NCBI GenBank assembly: GCA_964058845.1
Contig: CAXKVR010000787.1
Location: 1 to 17,948 of the forward strand
Direction: 5' to 3'
DNA: 17,948 nucleotides
Source: Carex sylvatica
Lineage: Eukaryota; Streptophyta; Magnoliopsida; Poales; Cyperaceae
Shown: positions 8,802-17,739 of the stretch, one piece after another
Numbering within the stretch: the first letter of the stretch is position 1
Layout: each line of letters starts with the position of its first letter
Notes under the pieces: generated by a model
Seen by the model: only the letters and a program-made list of their open reading frames with translations
Databases searched by the model: none
Told to the model about the DNA's origin: nothing
Made by a program: the position numbers and the translations under genes

Positions 8802-8868
8802 CACATAACATGACTAATAGTGTAATGTGACTGACCAACGAGATAGAAAAAATCAAGAAGGAGACAAT

Positions 8869-8891
8869 CCCCCCCCCCCCCCCCCCCCCCC
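8869..8891 (+). repeat. Poly-C run of 23 bases
   Basis: An uninterrupted run of 23 C, then GCCCGG. Length is likely to be unreliable in sequencing. Confidence 0.9.
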
Positions 8892-9373
8892 GCCCGGTCA
8901 ATCTTCCTCTAATAAAATAGTGGGGACTCCATATCCCCGCATCAATATTCCTCAATTGTCTATGTGTCAACCTTTCTCTAGCAAAAATAGTTAACATCGT
9001 AAGTATAAATATTTTAATACATAAATATAAATACTTACAATACTTTATATTAATGTTTCAAAATTTAGTATCATATGTAAAAAAATACTTGTAAGTACAA
9101 GTACTTGAGCAATGAAGTATAAATATTTGTGTTATGACGAGTTCGAAAATATTTTATCATAGATCTCATTCGAAAAAAAAAATTGCAAAGTAGACGTTCG
9201 TGATTTTATATTTGCAAAATTTCTCACAAATTGTTAATACTTAGAAAAAAAATTCGAGTGCTAGAGGTTTGCAATCCCTGTTACTATTTATGGTATATAC
9301 AGATAGATAGTTATGGTGTGGAAATTTTTCAAAAATTTTAGTGCAGATACTGTTATCAGGATATTTAAATTTG
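8892..9373. other. AT-rich intergenic DNA
   Basis: No gene is seen. Short palindromic words (AAGTACTTG, TACTTGTAAGTACAAGTA) cluster at about 9086-9108. Confidence 0.5.
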
Positions 9374-9859
9374 ACATTACAATAGGGGTGTAAATGATTG
9401 GATACGAATTATATAGTGGTTTTATCGTATCCGTATCCGTTATAATTTTTCGGATACAGATGCGGATCGCATATTAAATGTTACGGATACGGATATTTTT
9501 CATAATTAGCTTGTTAGTTACAAAACATCTATTATATTAGTAAAATATTAGTCACTAGTTATGTCATAGTGTTATATTGTTCTTCAAAATACATATCTAT
9601 ATGTAATATAATAAATTATTCGTACAATATGCAATTTAATAAATTAATCTAAGAACATATATCACATTTGTTGTGGTTTAAAGTGTAAACGGTCGGATAC
9701 AGATAGTAAAATGCCTTACCGTATCTACATCTGTTATAATTTTTCGAATACGGATAGTCTCGAATACAGATACGAATCGGATAATTTAAATATTTTTTTC
9801 GAATTCGGATTCGGACGAAATCGGATATTATCCGATCCGTTTACGCCCCTACATTACAA
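9374..9859. mobile_element. Non-autonomous hAT-type element with target-site duplication (element 9383-9851)
   Basis: The element starts TAGGGGTGTAAATG at 9383 and ends CGTTTACGCCCCTA at 9851, terminal inverted repeats of about 14 bp with a few differences. CATTACAA flanks it exactly on both sides (9375-9382 and 9852-9859), and the match can be extended by one A, shared with the element's last base. An 8 bp duplication with TAGGGG-type ends fits the hAT superfamily. The 469 bp interior is rich in CGGATA/TATCCG words, which form subterminal inverted repeats of the kind hAT transposases bind. It has no coding capacity. Confidence 0.88.
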
Positions 9860-10190
9860 GCATAGCAGTTGAAATTTTAGTACTTCCATTTTTCGTGAGC
9901 TCTTGATTTATATAATTAGACCAACTTGAAACAACTTCAAAGCAAAAAAACTTGAAATATAATTAATGTTTTAAAACATGAATGTCTAGTTCTTAAATTA
10001 AATATATATATCAAAATTGGCGTTTTGAATTCTCATTTTAAAATCAGCCTGATAATTTTGAGATTGAACTCACAAATCACTGTAGTAAACTTAAATTTAT
10101 ATTACATTTTACTCAAATTAAAAAGAACATGTATGATTATTTTTGCTCTTCCGGCAGGATTGAAATAGTCCAAGATGGTTGCAGTCTGTG

Positions 10191-10225
10191 TTTAGGGTTT
10201 AGGATTTAGGGTTTAGGGTTTAGGA
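10191..10225 (+). repeat. Second interstitial telomere repeat
   Basis: Five units in a row, TTTAGG followed by G, A, G, G, A, at 10191-10225. It is shorter and more diverged than the run at 8626. Confidence 0.8.
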
Positions 10226-10259
10226 ACTAGACAATATTCATGTTTATTAATTGTAGTTT

Positions 10260-10536
10260 AATTTAAACATGAATGTGATGTGAATCGAATTTTTTACGAA
10301 CTCAATTTTAAATCTTTTACGAATTTTTTTACGACAAGGAAGAGTGGTCGTAGTCGCTGAAAGCGAGAGATAAAAGTCATCTAGGATTTTAGAACTGAGA
10401 GCAAACTTATTTCGAACGAACCAGTTTGAATTTGGTTTGAATTAATTTCGAATTATTTTGAATCAAATTTTTTACGAATTTTTTCGAATCAAACTTGAAT
10501 TGAATCACGAACTACGAAATTTTTTGTGCAGCCCTA
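10260..10536. mobile_element. Probable remnant of an inverted-repeat element ending TGCAGCCCTA
   Basis: The right edge TGCAGCCCTA (10527-10536), read on the minus strand as TAGGGCTGCA, looks like a hAT-type end. The inside repeats TTCGAA and ACGAATTTTT words, including TTTTTTACGAA three times. No matching left end or target-site duplication was found. Confidence 0.35.
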
Positions 10537-10667
10537 ATATAGACCGACCCTTGACTCTTTTATTATAAATGAATTAGTGCTTGTTCATATACAGGCTGCA
10601 TGCAGTAAGTATATATTTGGGACATTATGCGATTGTACCTTGCTACTGGATGAGGTTAGTTAAATGG

Positions 10668-10679
10668 TATATATATATC
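10668..10679 (+). promoter_or_regulatory. TATA box of the KCS gene
   Basis: A TATATATATAT stretch lies about 70 bp upstream of the ATG at 10740. Initiation about 30 bp downstream would give a short 5' leader of about 40 bases. It also argues against any start codon upstream of 10680. Confidence 0.55.
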
Positions 10680-10739
10680 TCACCTTATTTCTCAGTTCTC
10701 ACCCAATATTGCACCACATCTCTCTCGGCCAAATTCAAG

Positions 10740-12304
10740 ATGGACATATCCCACAAAGATCACATCTTTTATCTAGTTCGCCATTTCAGTGCTATTTTTT
10801 CTCATCTCCTTTGCATTACCATGCAAACTTTCTTCTTCCACTTTAACTATCGCCCAATATACCATGTGATACCAATATCTCTTGCATTATTGTTCCATCG
10901 CTTGCTCTCCCCTTCCCAAACTTATATAATAGATTTTTCATGCCTCAAGCCTCCAAAGAGTCTAAGAATGCCCCTTTCAATGTTCCATGAGCACCTCTGC
11001 CTTGTGAAATTTGACAAAGAGAGCGGTTCTTTTATGACCAAGGTTATGGCATCTTCTGGCATTGGAAACGAGACATGTTTGCCGCCTTCTATCCATCTCA
11101 TTCCACCTTCTTCCACACATGAAGATGCAATTCAAGAAAGCCACATGCTGTTCTTTCCAACACTCGATGAACTCTTTGTCAAAACGAAGGTTTTGCCTCG
11201 CGAAATAGACTTGGTTGTGGTGAATTGTAGCGTCTTCTATCCTTCCCCTTCTCTTTCTTCGATAATAATAAACCACTATGATATGCGATCAGATGTGAAG
11301 AGTTACAACATTTCAGGCATGGGTTGCGGGGCTGGTGTAATCGGGATCAACATTGCGAAAGGCTTTCTTGAGAAACATAGAGCAAGGTCATATGCTCTAG
11401 TCATCAGCACAGAGATACTTTCCATCGGTTGGTACGCAGCTGCACGTACAGTGTGGCTTCTTTTCAGTTAAAATGTTTATATTTGTTTGAACCTTATTAG
11501 TATTTTCTGTTGCATTTGGACTGTTGAAATTTGAAAATTAACTTATTTGATGAACTGAAAATTAACTTATTTGTTTGAACATAATGATTTATATACTAAA
11601 TGAATTGACTATAATTAATTTGAGGCATTAACTGTAGGTACCGTGGCAAGGACCAGTGCAAGTTGCTACCCAATTGTTTCTTTCGGATGGGTTGTGCAGC
11701 CGCACTTGTCACAAACCAGGTCAAACCGGGTACCTCGCAACCAAAGTACCGTCTCAGACACTTGCTACGGACCCAACACGCATTTGATGACATCGCATAT
11801 CACTTCGCTTCATTAAAGGAGGACGATGAAGGCATTACAGGCTTCTCATTTGAGCGCCATATTGTAGCAAATGTAATGTCGAACCTTCTCCGCTCCCACC
11901 TTAAATATCTCGGGCCAATTATCCTACCATGGGAAGAGAAAATCAGGTATATCATGTGCCGCATTTTCAATGATGGCATAGAATATGTACCAGATTTCAA
12001 GAAGGCAGTGAATCACCTTTGCTTTCCATCGACATCTAGTATAGAATTAATAAAAAAAGTTGGAAAAGGGTTAGGATTTGATGAGGAAGAGGTTGAGAAC
12101 GTTTTAGCAGCATTTAACCGGTACGGAAACCAGTCAGCAGCCTCCATATGGTACCAAATGGCTTATACAGAGGCAAAAGAGAAAATTAAAAAGGGTGATA
12201 AAGTATTGCAACTTGGATTTGGTACTGGCCCCAAGTGCAACAGTTTGGTGTTGGAGTGTGTTAGAGATTTTGACAGAGATGAAAATTCAGGTTCATGGGT
12301 ATAA
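10740..12304 (+). CDS. 3-ketoacyl-CoA synthase-like protein, two exons
   Basis: KCS enzymes condense malonyl-CoA with acyl-CoA in the ER membrane, the first step of very-long-chain fatty-acid elongation for waxes, cutin, sphingolipids and seed oils. Exon 1 is 10740-11431 and exon 2 is 11638-12304; the 206 bp GT-AG intron splits a Trp codon and gives SIGWYRGKDQCKLLPNCFF. The product is 452 residues, within the size of short plant KCS proteins. Two hydrophobic segments (about residues 8-33 and 41-52) precede YIIDFSC and KPP, followed by LVVVNCSVF, PSPSLSSIIINHY, SYNISGMGCGAG (catalytic Cys196), LPNCFFRMG, RYGNQSAASIWY (catalytic Asn394) and FGTGPKCNSL. The ATG at 10740 has a good context (AAGATGG). 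Two oddities: the usual catalytic His is replaced by Pro360, and the C-terminal motif is out of frame past 12299. It may be divergent, or a gene beginning to decay. Confidence 0.88.
11432..11637 (+). other. KCS intron (GT-AG, 206 bp)
   Basis: The donor is TTG|GTACGC and the acceptor AACTGTAG|GTACCG. Removing it restores the conserved WY pair and keeps the frame. Read through, exon 1 would instead end at a stop within about 14 codons. The intron is AT-rich and has a tandem repeat of AACTTATTTG (about 11540 and 11565). Confidence 0.88.
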
Positions 12305-12452
12305 TTGTTTTAACCGGTACCCGGTATGGGATAATGGTACCTGTGTAAGTGAGAATAACACAGGAGAGAACTCAGAAGTTACAACCCAGATATGGTGCTC
12401 TACATTTATTAATTATTTACAAATTCTTGTTTAAAATGAAGAAGTTAATAAA
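12305..12452 (+). terminator. KCS 3' region with poly(A) signal
   Basis: AATAAA at 12447-12452 lies about 145 bp after the stop codon. The first ~30 bases encode, in a shifted frame, the conserved KCS C-terminus (see findings), so this is partly former coding sequence. Confidence 0.55.
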
Positions 12453-13235
12453 GAGCTGCTCTGTACCAATATGCTTTATGTTTTTTTTTCCAAGGTTATA
12501 GTTGGATCGATTTTTTATTAATAGGAACAAAAAATATCGAAAAGGAGGTAGAGTTCTATGAAATGCTGATAGAAATGTTCAACAGTTCAAGCCAAATGAA
12601 AATAAAATTTCCTGATGAATAATTAACGGACCGTAGAATCAAAAACTTCAAGTGAAGTTTTGAGGCTCCAAATAATTGTGTTTTGAAATTCTAGTTGTGT
12701 TGCTTCTAGTTGCTCGGGGGTTTTACCTGATCACTAGACCCTCCGCCTCTTCATAACATTTTTGAATTGTCGTCAAACACTCAAATCGGAGTTTCTATCT
12801 AAAGTTATAATTGTTTAAAGTAGGCGCAAATATTGCACAAGCACAACAAATATTTTGAGCAAAGTATCATACATATTCAATAAGAATTTTATCTTCATAA
12901 CTATGTTATGACTTGTTTAAAGCAAACTCTTCATTATAACTATGCTACTTCCTCTGCTTCTTCATTTGCTCTCTCATCTTCCCTCTTCTTTGCTTTGTTT
13001 CCTTTTCATGTGATAAAATTTATATCTATTCATAACATTCATCGAAACAGTCTAGTGTGCTTAAAAAAGATATAAAAGGGGAAAAAATAATAGTTGGCAA
13101 ACAAGAAGCATTAATCCAAATTTATGCCTCAAAAAAAGGGAAATTTTACTAAAGAATGAAAAAAAAAATTAAAGAGAACATAAAATAAAATATGCAAGCT
13201 TGCGGGGTATATCTGAAAAAAGGTTAAAAATAATT
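12453..13235. other. AT-rich intergenic DNA
   Basis: No gene is seen. A short hairpin, AAAACTTCA / TGAAGTTTT with a 2 bp centre, lies at 12642-12661. Confidence 0.5.
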
Positions 13236-13250
13236 ACTTAGAGACATTAG

Positions 13251-14170
13251 TAGGGGTGTAAATGGATCGGATATAATCCGATTTCGTCCGGATCCAAATC
13301 CGAAAAATTACTTAAATTATCCGATTCGTATCTGTATTCAAAACTATCCATTTTGAATATTAGCTATGTATAACTATTCTTAAATTAATTTATTAAACTA
13401 CATATACATACTAATTATTCATTATTTGTATTTTTTATTATATCAAGGATTTATTATTTATATTTTTAGTAATAATCTTGTTCTGTGCTATTTAATTTTT
13501 AGTTTGGATAACTGTTTTAACTGTTTTGCTGTCGTCAAACTCTCTAGATAATTTTTCAGTTTCTTCTCTTAATTTTACAAATGAGTGATATTGATAGTTG
13601 TTTCGAGATTTTCCTATAAAACTTTACTTTCTTTCAATCCGACATTTTACTTTGCATAATGTCGGATTGTGCAACTTTTACTTCAATTTGCTTAATTCTG
13701 TTGCAAAATGTTTCCATGTTCTCTTATTTATTTTTATTTTTACTTCTTTCAAATTGAAACAACTTTTGCATAATTTCAAATATGGTGCCTAATGATCATC
13801 CATAATGGTATCATCAAGCCAACTATTAAGCCCCAAATTATATTTAAATATTATTCTTTGCTATAATGTATATTAGTAGTTTAATTTTAATTATTCAAAT
13901 AATATTTATATATGTATTTGTATATGTTCGATATCTCATCCGTATCAATATTTATTTAATATTCAATCTATATTATGTATTCGTATTTGTTTAATATTCA
14001 ATATGTATTTGTATTTGTATCTAACAATATTTATATTCCGTATTCCTATTTGTTTAATATTCAATATGTATTTGTATCTAAAAATATTTATATACGTATC
14101 CAAAAAATTATACTGAATAAGGATACAATTTAATCATTCTCCAATTTGTATCCGACCATTTACACCCCTA
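13251..14170. mobile_element. Second hAT-type element of the same family, inverted, 920 bp
   Basis: It begins TAGGGGTGTAAATGG at 13251 and ends CCATTTACACCCCTA at 14170, a perfect 15 bp terminal inverted repeat. Its first ~100 bp match the reverse complement of the last ~100 bp of the element at 9383-9851, so the two belong to one family in opposite orientation. The interior is AT-rich with repeated ATATTCAATATGTATTTGTAT-like words and no transposase. The duplication is imperfect: ACTTAGAA follows the right end directly, while the best left match, ACTTAGAG (13236-13243), is 7 bp away from the element. Confidence 0.85.
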
Positions 14171-14366
14171 ACTTAGAACTACAAATTTAGACAAGCTCCA
14201 GAAAAATTATGCTTTATACAACCTGTGTGCTCTCATCCATGTAGCTTCCTTAATTACTAGAGTTTAATTTGAAGGAAACACTAGCAAAGTGAAAAGAAAA
14301 AAATTTACACAACAACACAGACTCACTCAACCGAATTGTTCTCAAGGAGTAAAATTGCTACAAGAC

Positions 14367-14372
14367 ATTATT
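14367..14372 (-). terminator. Possible poly(A) signal of the LanC-like gene
   Basis: AATAAT on the minus strand about 45 bp after the stop codon. Plant poly(A) signals are loose, so this is only a candidate. Confidence 0.35.
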
Positions 14373-14416
14373 CTTGATTCTCTCACTAAACAACCAAAGA
14401 AGAAAAAAAGACGATC

Positions 14417-17400
14417 TCACAATTGTTCATAACCCGGGAACCCAGACTCAGCTGGTTTAACCATATCCAAAAACAAATAAGCCATGCCAGCCTGACCCTC
14501 AAACAGTGAAAAAGGGCGGTCCCCACAATGCATTATTCCCTCAGCTATGAGCTCGGTGCCTCTGTCGAGTAGGAAGCATGTAAAGGCCTTTGCACGGTAC
14601 AGGTACTCCAAGTTGCCCGTCCTTCGGTAGAGAGAGAGAAAGGTGTATGCATTACCACTTATACCATGGCAAATCCCAACCCTCTTGAGGAGACCTCGGT
14701 TCCATACCACCTCAGCAGCATCTGACGCTGCACGCATGAACCGGTCTTCCTTGAAAACCTAAAATTTTTTTCCTTTGTCAATATTTTTGTTTGCATACGA
14801 ACAAAAAAATATAATGATTCATCGTGTAGCCCCCCACGGAACTACTTGGAATACATCATGCAAACAAGAAATATACACCTGCCACTAAAAAACAAATGCA
14901 AAAGAGTACTATGCATAGCACATATTGGTCCGTATTATGGATCAATATCTCAATTTTTAATGTCCAGACAATCGATCTGAACTGTTCAACATGATCTCCA
15001 TATGAAAATATTCTAATAGATCAAATTTTACATTTTTTAGAATTTTCCTACTATTATTTTAGATAGATTGAAAATCACTTGATCTAAAAGATTCCAGACC
15101 ATTCAAAAGGAGTGATTTTCTACCTAAAGAAATAGTAAAAAAATTCTAAAAAATGTAAAATTTAGTCTGCAGCTATATTTTACTGATCCGTAGTACGGGC
15201 CAATCTGCACTATGCATAGTACCATAGCCTCACTCAATGCAAAATGTCAATAATTATCTTCCTCTCCTAAATCCAGAAAAAAAAAAGGAAAAGGAAATAT
15301 CCACCCTCTCTCTCTCTCTCATCTAATTTAGAAAGATTCCATTTCGGGGGAGGCAGTAGTTTAGATATCATCTGAAGAATATAGAGAGTCAGGATATTAG
15401 ATTAGAGATGATGTTTACAATTTTTCCAGGTTTTGTTCCATACTTCCTTTGGTTATTGAGTTACCATAAAATTGATCAAGGATTCAAACCTCATATGCTT
15501 TAGACATTGTAAGAGAAACACCAGGTGCGCCATGGCACCAGTGTACGAGGCGGTCATCAGTGCTTCCCTCGCTTGAGGGGTAATTCCCACCTGGAAAACG
15601 GTTTTGAATCATGTAATTTAGAGTTCCTTTCACGTCTTCCATCTCATCTGACTTTAAAGTCATGTCCATTAACACATGCATGATGCCCGTCAGCCCGTGG
15701 GCCGCGCCCCAGTACTTCTTCCCATGCCACTCATACATAAGGGGGCACCTGCTCTTCTTAGATAGCCTCCTTCCTTCTCTTATTATCTCCTTCACCAAGG
15801 GACCCTGTCAGTCATGTTTTGTTAGTTTCTTATCGACAGATTGTCAATGTTGTTAAAGGAAAGATTAACTAACCCAGATGAAAGATATATGAAAATTGAT
15901 CACAGCAGAAAGAATTATGCTAATTTTAGGTCTTTTGCCATTCATTAAGTCAAATTGCATTTCACAGCATGAATCAACTGAAGTTTTGAGGATTCTGCTT
16001 GACATTTCAGGGATTGATGCTGGGGAGAAATGGCTCGCTGACACATCCCACATCAGCATTGATGTAGGGTTTCCAAGTTTCCATCCATTTTTTAGATAAT
16101 ATAATCATATGGATAAAGAACCAAAATGGGGCATTAAATTATGCTTAATGATCCACTATGATTTTTTTTTATTAGAAGGGTAGAACACTCACCATTTTAT
16201 TTGGAGGGATGGTGTTCTTATCAAGGTGTTTGTTTAAGAAAGAGCAAGCCCATAGATATCCAGCTCTTCCATACAACAACTCATTAGGGACTGTGCTAGG
16301 CATTGTTATCTGTTAAAAACAACTCATATTATGCATATCCATGACCAAATCAGAAACTTGAATATTGTAATGAAAATCACCGAAATGCTCAGCAAACCAT
16401 ATGAAAAAAATTGAGACTTGCCTCATTGAACGATATTAAATAATGGTGGAGTAGAGCTTTATCTTCCAATTTTGCTGACACAACAGCACCAAGAGCGCAC
16501 ACACCAGCTCTCCCACAAATGAATGTCACAAACCTGCTCCTAACCCACTAGTTATTGTTAAAATAGATGCTATTTCAAATAAGCATAGCAATACTTGCAA
16601 AAAAGGGTCAAATTGTCTATTTCACATGAAATAAAGTCAAAAGGACAGTAGTGAAAAAGAAAGATCAGATTTCTTACGGTAAGCCCTTAGAAGCCGTGTC
16701 ACATGCCTGGATGATCTCTGCAGATAAGCTGAGATCTTCTCGGCTTCCAGTCACTTGATAAGATTTAAACAATAAAAATGCCGTTCCGAGTGCACCTGTG
16801 TAGAGGGTATAGTCGGTCACTTTCTGGCGGGTTCGTATCCATGTCTCCTTCACAATCTAGAAAAAAACAAAAACAACAAGGAAATTTCTTAAACATCATA
16901 AATAAACAAATATAGTTCCATTAATTACCCAACCAGGACAACAGATTTAGTTTCTTCATTGTACAAAAGGGATGACAGGTTATCTGCACGAGTATTTAGT
17001 ATCATGCAATTCAGTTTTCAGAGGTTTCTTCCATTTTTTTTTTTGATAAGAGTGGGGGAAACCCATAGATAAGTAGCTAGGATTTTTATCAAGGGTAGGA
17101 AATAAAAATTACTGGTACGACTAGCAGGTTGCAGACTGCCTTGAATTTACCAATTCAGACTCTGAGTTATCCAAAAGTTGGCAAAATTTTCTCCAGTAGT
17201 AGGCAACAGCCCGATTATACATAGACCTATACTCGGTTTTCAAAATCCAAGGTAGGCAATTGCCTGCCCCTAGTTCAATGTGGCTCCCCCACTGAAAACC
17301 CAAAGAACTTAATTAAACTGTCACAAGTAGAAAGGAATCAAAGCATATATATGCCCAGGGCACTAATTTTAGCTGTTCAATTCACCAATTTTTTTTTTTT

Positions 17401-17676
17401 TTTTATTTGTGAGAGACGAAAACAAAAAAGAAAATTCGAAGAAGAAACCTTGTCTTTGAGGTCGACACCAGCTTTCAAAAACTTAGCAGATAGTTCGTGA
17501 TCAGGGAGAGAGAGGAGTCTGATGAGGCTGGATCCAGTAGCAGCGGAGCTTTCTCTCTCATCCACGTAATCAGGCATCTCGTTGGGGAAGAACCGATCCG
17601 CCATTGCTCCTCTACTCTTTTTTGGCCTCTTGCTTGGTCTAGATGAAGAGACTTCTTTGCTCATACCAGCAGACAT
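14417..17676 (-). CDS. LanC-like protein (GCR2/GCL family), six exons
   Basis: Exons on the minus strand are 17676-17449, 16856-16678, 16533-16422, 16309-16193, 15804-15490 and 14758-14417, giving 430 residues, the normal length for plant LanC-like proteins. The protein has the seven-helix-pair alpha-toroid signature: TLYTGALGTA, ICGRAGVCALGA, NELLYGRAGYLWA, YWGAAHGLTG (His248), HWCHGAPG (Cys302, His303), GICHGISGNAY (Cys347, His348) and LFEGQAGMAYLFLD. In bacterial LanC and mammalian LANCL1 the two Cys and the His of the last CHG bind zinc; all are kept. LANCL enzymes add glutathione to dehydroamino acids. The plant family was once proposed to be an abscisic-acid receptor (GCR2), which was later disputed, and the function is still open. 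The basic N-terminus ahead of MADRFFPNEMP (Met25) is the least certain part; Met25 could be the start. All junctions keep conserved protein in frame; intron 3 uses a GC donor. Confidence 0.95.
14759..15489 (-). other. LanC-like intron 5 (731 bp)
   Basis: The donor is GAG|GTTTGA and the acceptor TTTTAG|GTTTTC. Nearly half of it is the inverted-repeat element at 14909-15219. A CT microsatellite lies at about 15306-15320. Confidence 0.85.
14909..15219. mobile_element. Inverted-repeat element inside LanC-like intron 5, 311 bp
   Basis: Both ends share CTATGCATAG, and the inverted similarity continues through ATTGG(T/C)CCGTA and GGATCA for about 38 bp. A second inverted pair lies further in (about 15024-15080 and 15111-15164, around ATTTTACATTTTTTAGAA), so the whole element can fold on itself. 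TA flanks both ends (14907-14908 and 15220-15221), which would suit a TA-duplicating family. Because CTATGCATAG is itself a palindrome, a longer direct duplication, as in Mutator-type elements, cannot be excluded. It has no coding capacity. Confidence 0.78.
15805..16192 (-). other. LanC-like intron 4 (388 bp)
   Basis: The donor is ATG|GTGAGT and the acceptor GACAG|GGTCCC. Open frames in both directions at 15860-16100 resemble nothing and are taken as chance. Confidence 0.85.
16310..16421 (-). other. LanC-like intron 3 with a GC donor (112 bp)
   Basis: The conserved SFNE ends in GAG and is followed directly by GCAAGT on the minus strand; the acceptor is AACAG|ATAACA. AG|GCAAGT is the standard form of the rare GC-AG introns. 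No GT donor near it keeps both the frame and the conserved residues. Confidence 0.85.
16534..16677 (-). other. LanC-like intron 2 (144 bp)
   Basis: The donor is TTACC|GTAAGA and the acceptor GAGCAG|GTTTGT. The intron splits a Pro codon (CC/G). Confidence 0.85.
16857..17448 (-). other. LanC-like intron 1 (592 bp)
   Basis: The donor is AAG|GTTTCT and the acceptor TTCTAG|ATTGTG. It contains the 229 bp hAT-type remnant at 17066-17294 and two runs of 12-17 T on the plus strand (near 17035 and 17388). Confidence 0.85.
17066..17294. mobile_element. Degraded hAT-type remnant in LanC-like intron 1
   Basis: Read from the minus strand it starts CAGTGGGGGAGCCA, close to the CAGTGGCGGAGCCA end shared by many plant elements. 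The other end, TAGATAAGTAGCTAGGATTT on the plus strand, aligns over 20 bases without gaps with that consensus. The flanks are GAAACCCA (17058-17065) and AAAACCCA (17295-17302), an 8 bp duplication with one change. A 60-codon frame inside it is not a gene. Confidence 0.65.
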
Positions 17677-17684
17677 GGCGCCAT
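17661..17684 (-). promoter_or_regulatory. Upstream ORF overlapping the LanC-like start
   Basis: An out-of-frame ATG at 17684 with a good context (G at -3 and at +4) opens a 7-codon frame across the first annotated ATG (17676). Its TGA overlaps the in-frame Met5 codon as ATGA. If transcription starts upstream of it, it could limit use of Met1 and favour restart at Met5 or Met25. Confidence 0.45.
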
Positions 17685-17739
17685 GACTGGAGGAATAAAA
17701 AAAATACGCAGTTGCGAAGCTGTTCTGACTGAAGTGTTA

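Noticed and set aside
8797..8997. 66-codon minus-strand frame with a glycine run
   Set aside because: The glycines come from the poly-C run; nothing else in it looks like protein.
10581..10739. N-terminal extension of the KCS frame by 53 codons
   Set aside because: The frame opens at TTG, not ATG, runs across the likely TATA box, and the extra residues do not resemble KCS N-termini. The ATG at 10740 has a better context and gives a usual length.
10922..11276. Minus-strand frames within KCS exon 1
   Set aside because: Shadows of the real plus-strand coding sequence.
11596..12000. Minus-strand frames across KCS exon 2
   Set aside because: Shadows of the real coding sequence.
15662..16099. 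Small frames on both strands over exon 5 and intron 4 of the LanC-like gene
   Set aside because: They overlap confirmed exon or intron sequence and resemble no family.
17121..17303. 60-codon minus-strand frame in intron 1
   Set aside because: It lies inside the hAT remnant, its first codons precede the element's end, and no transposase motif is visible.
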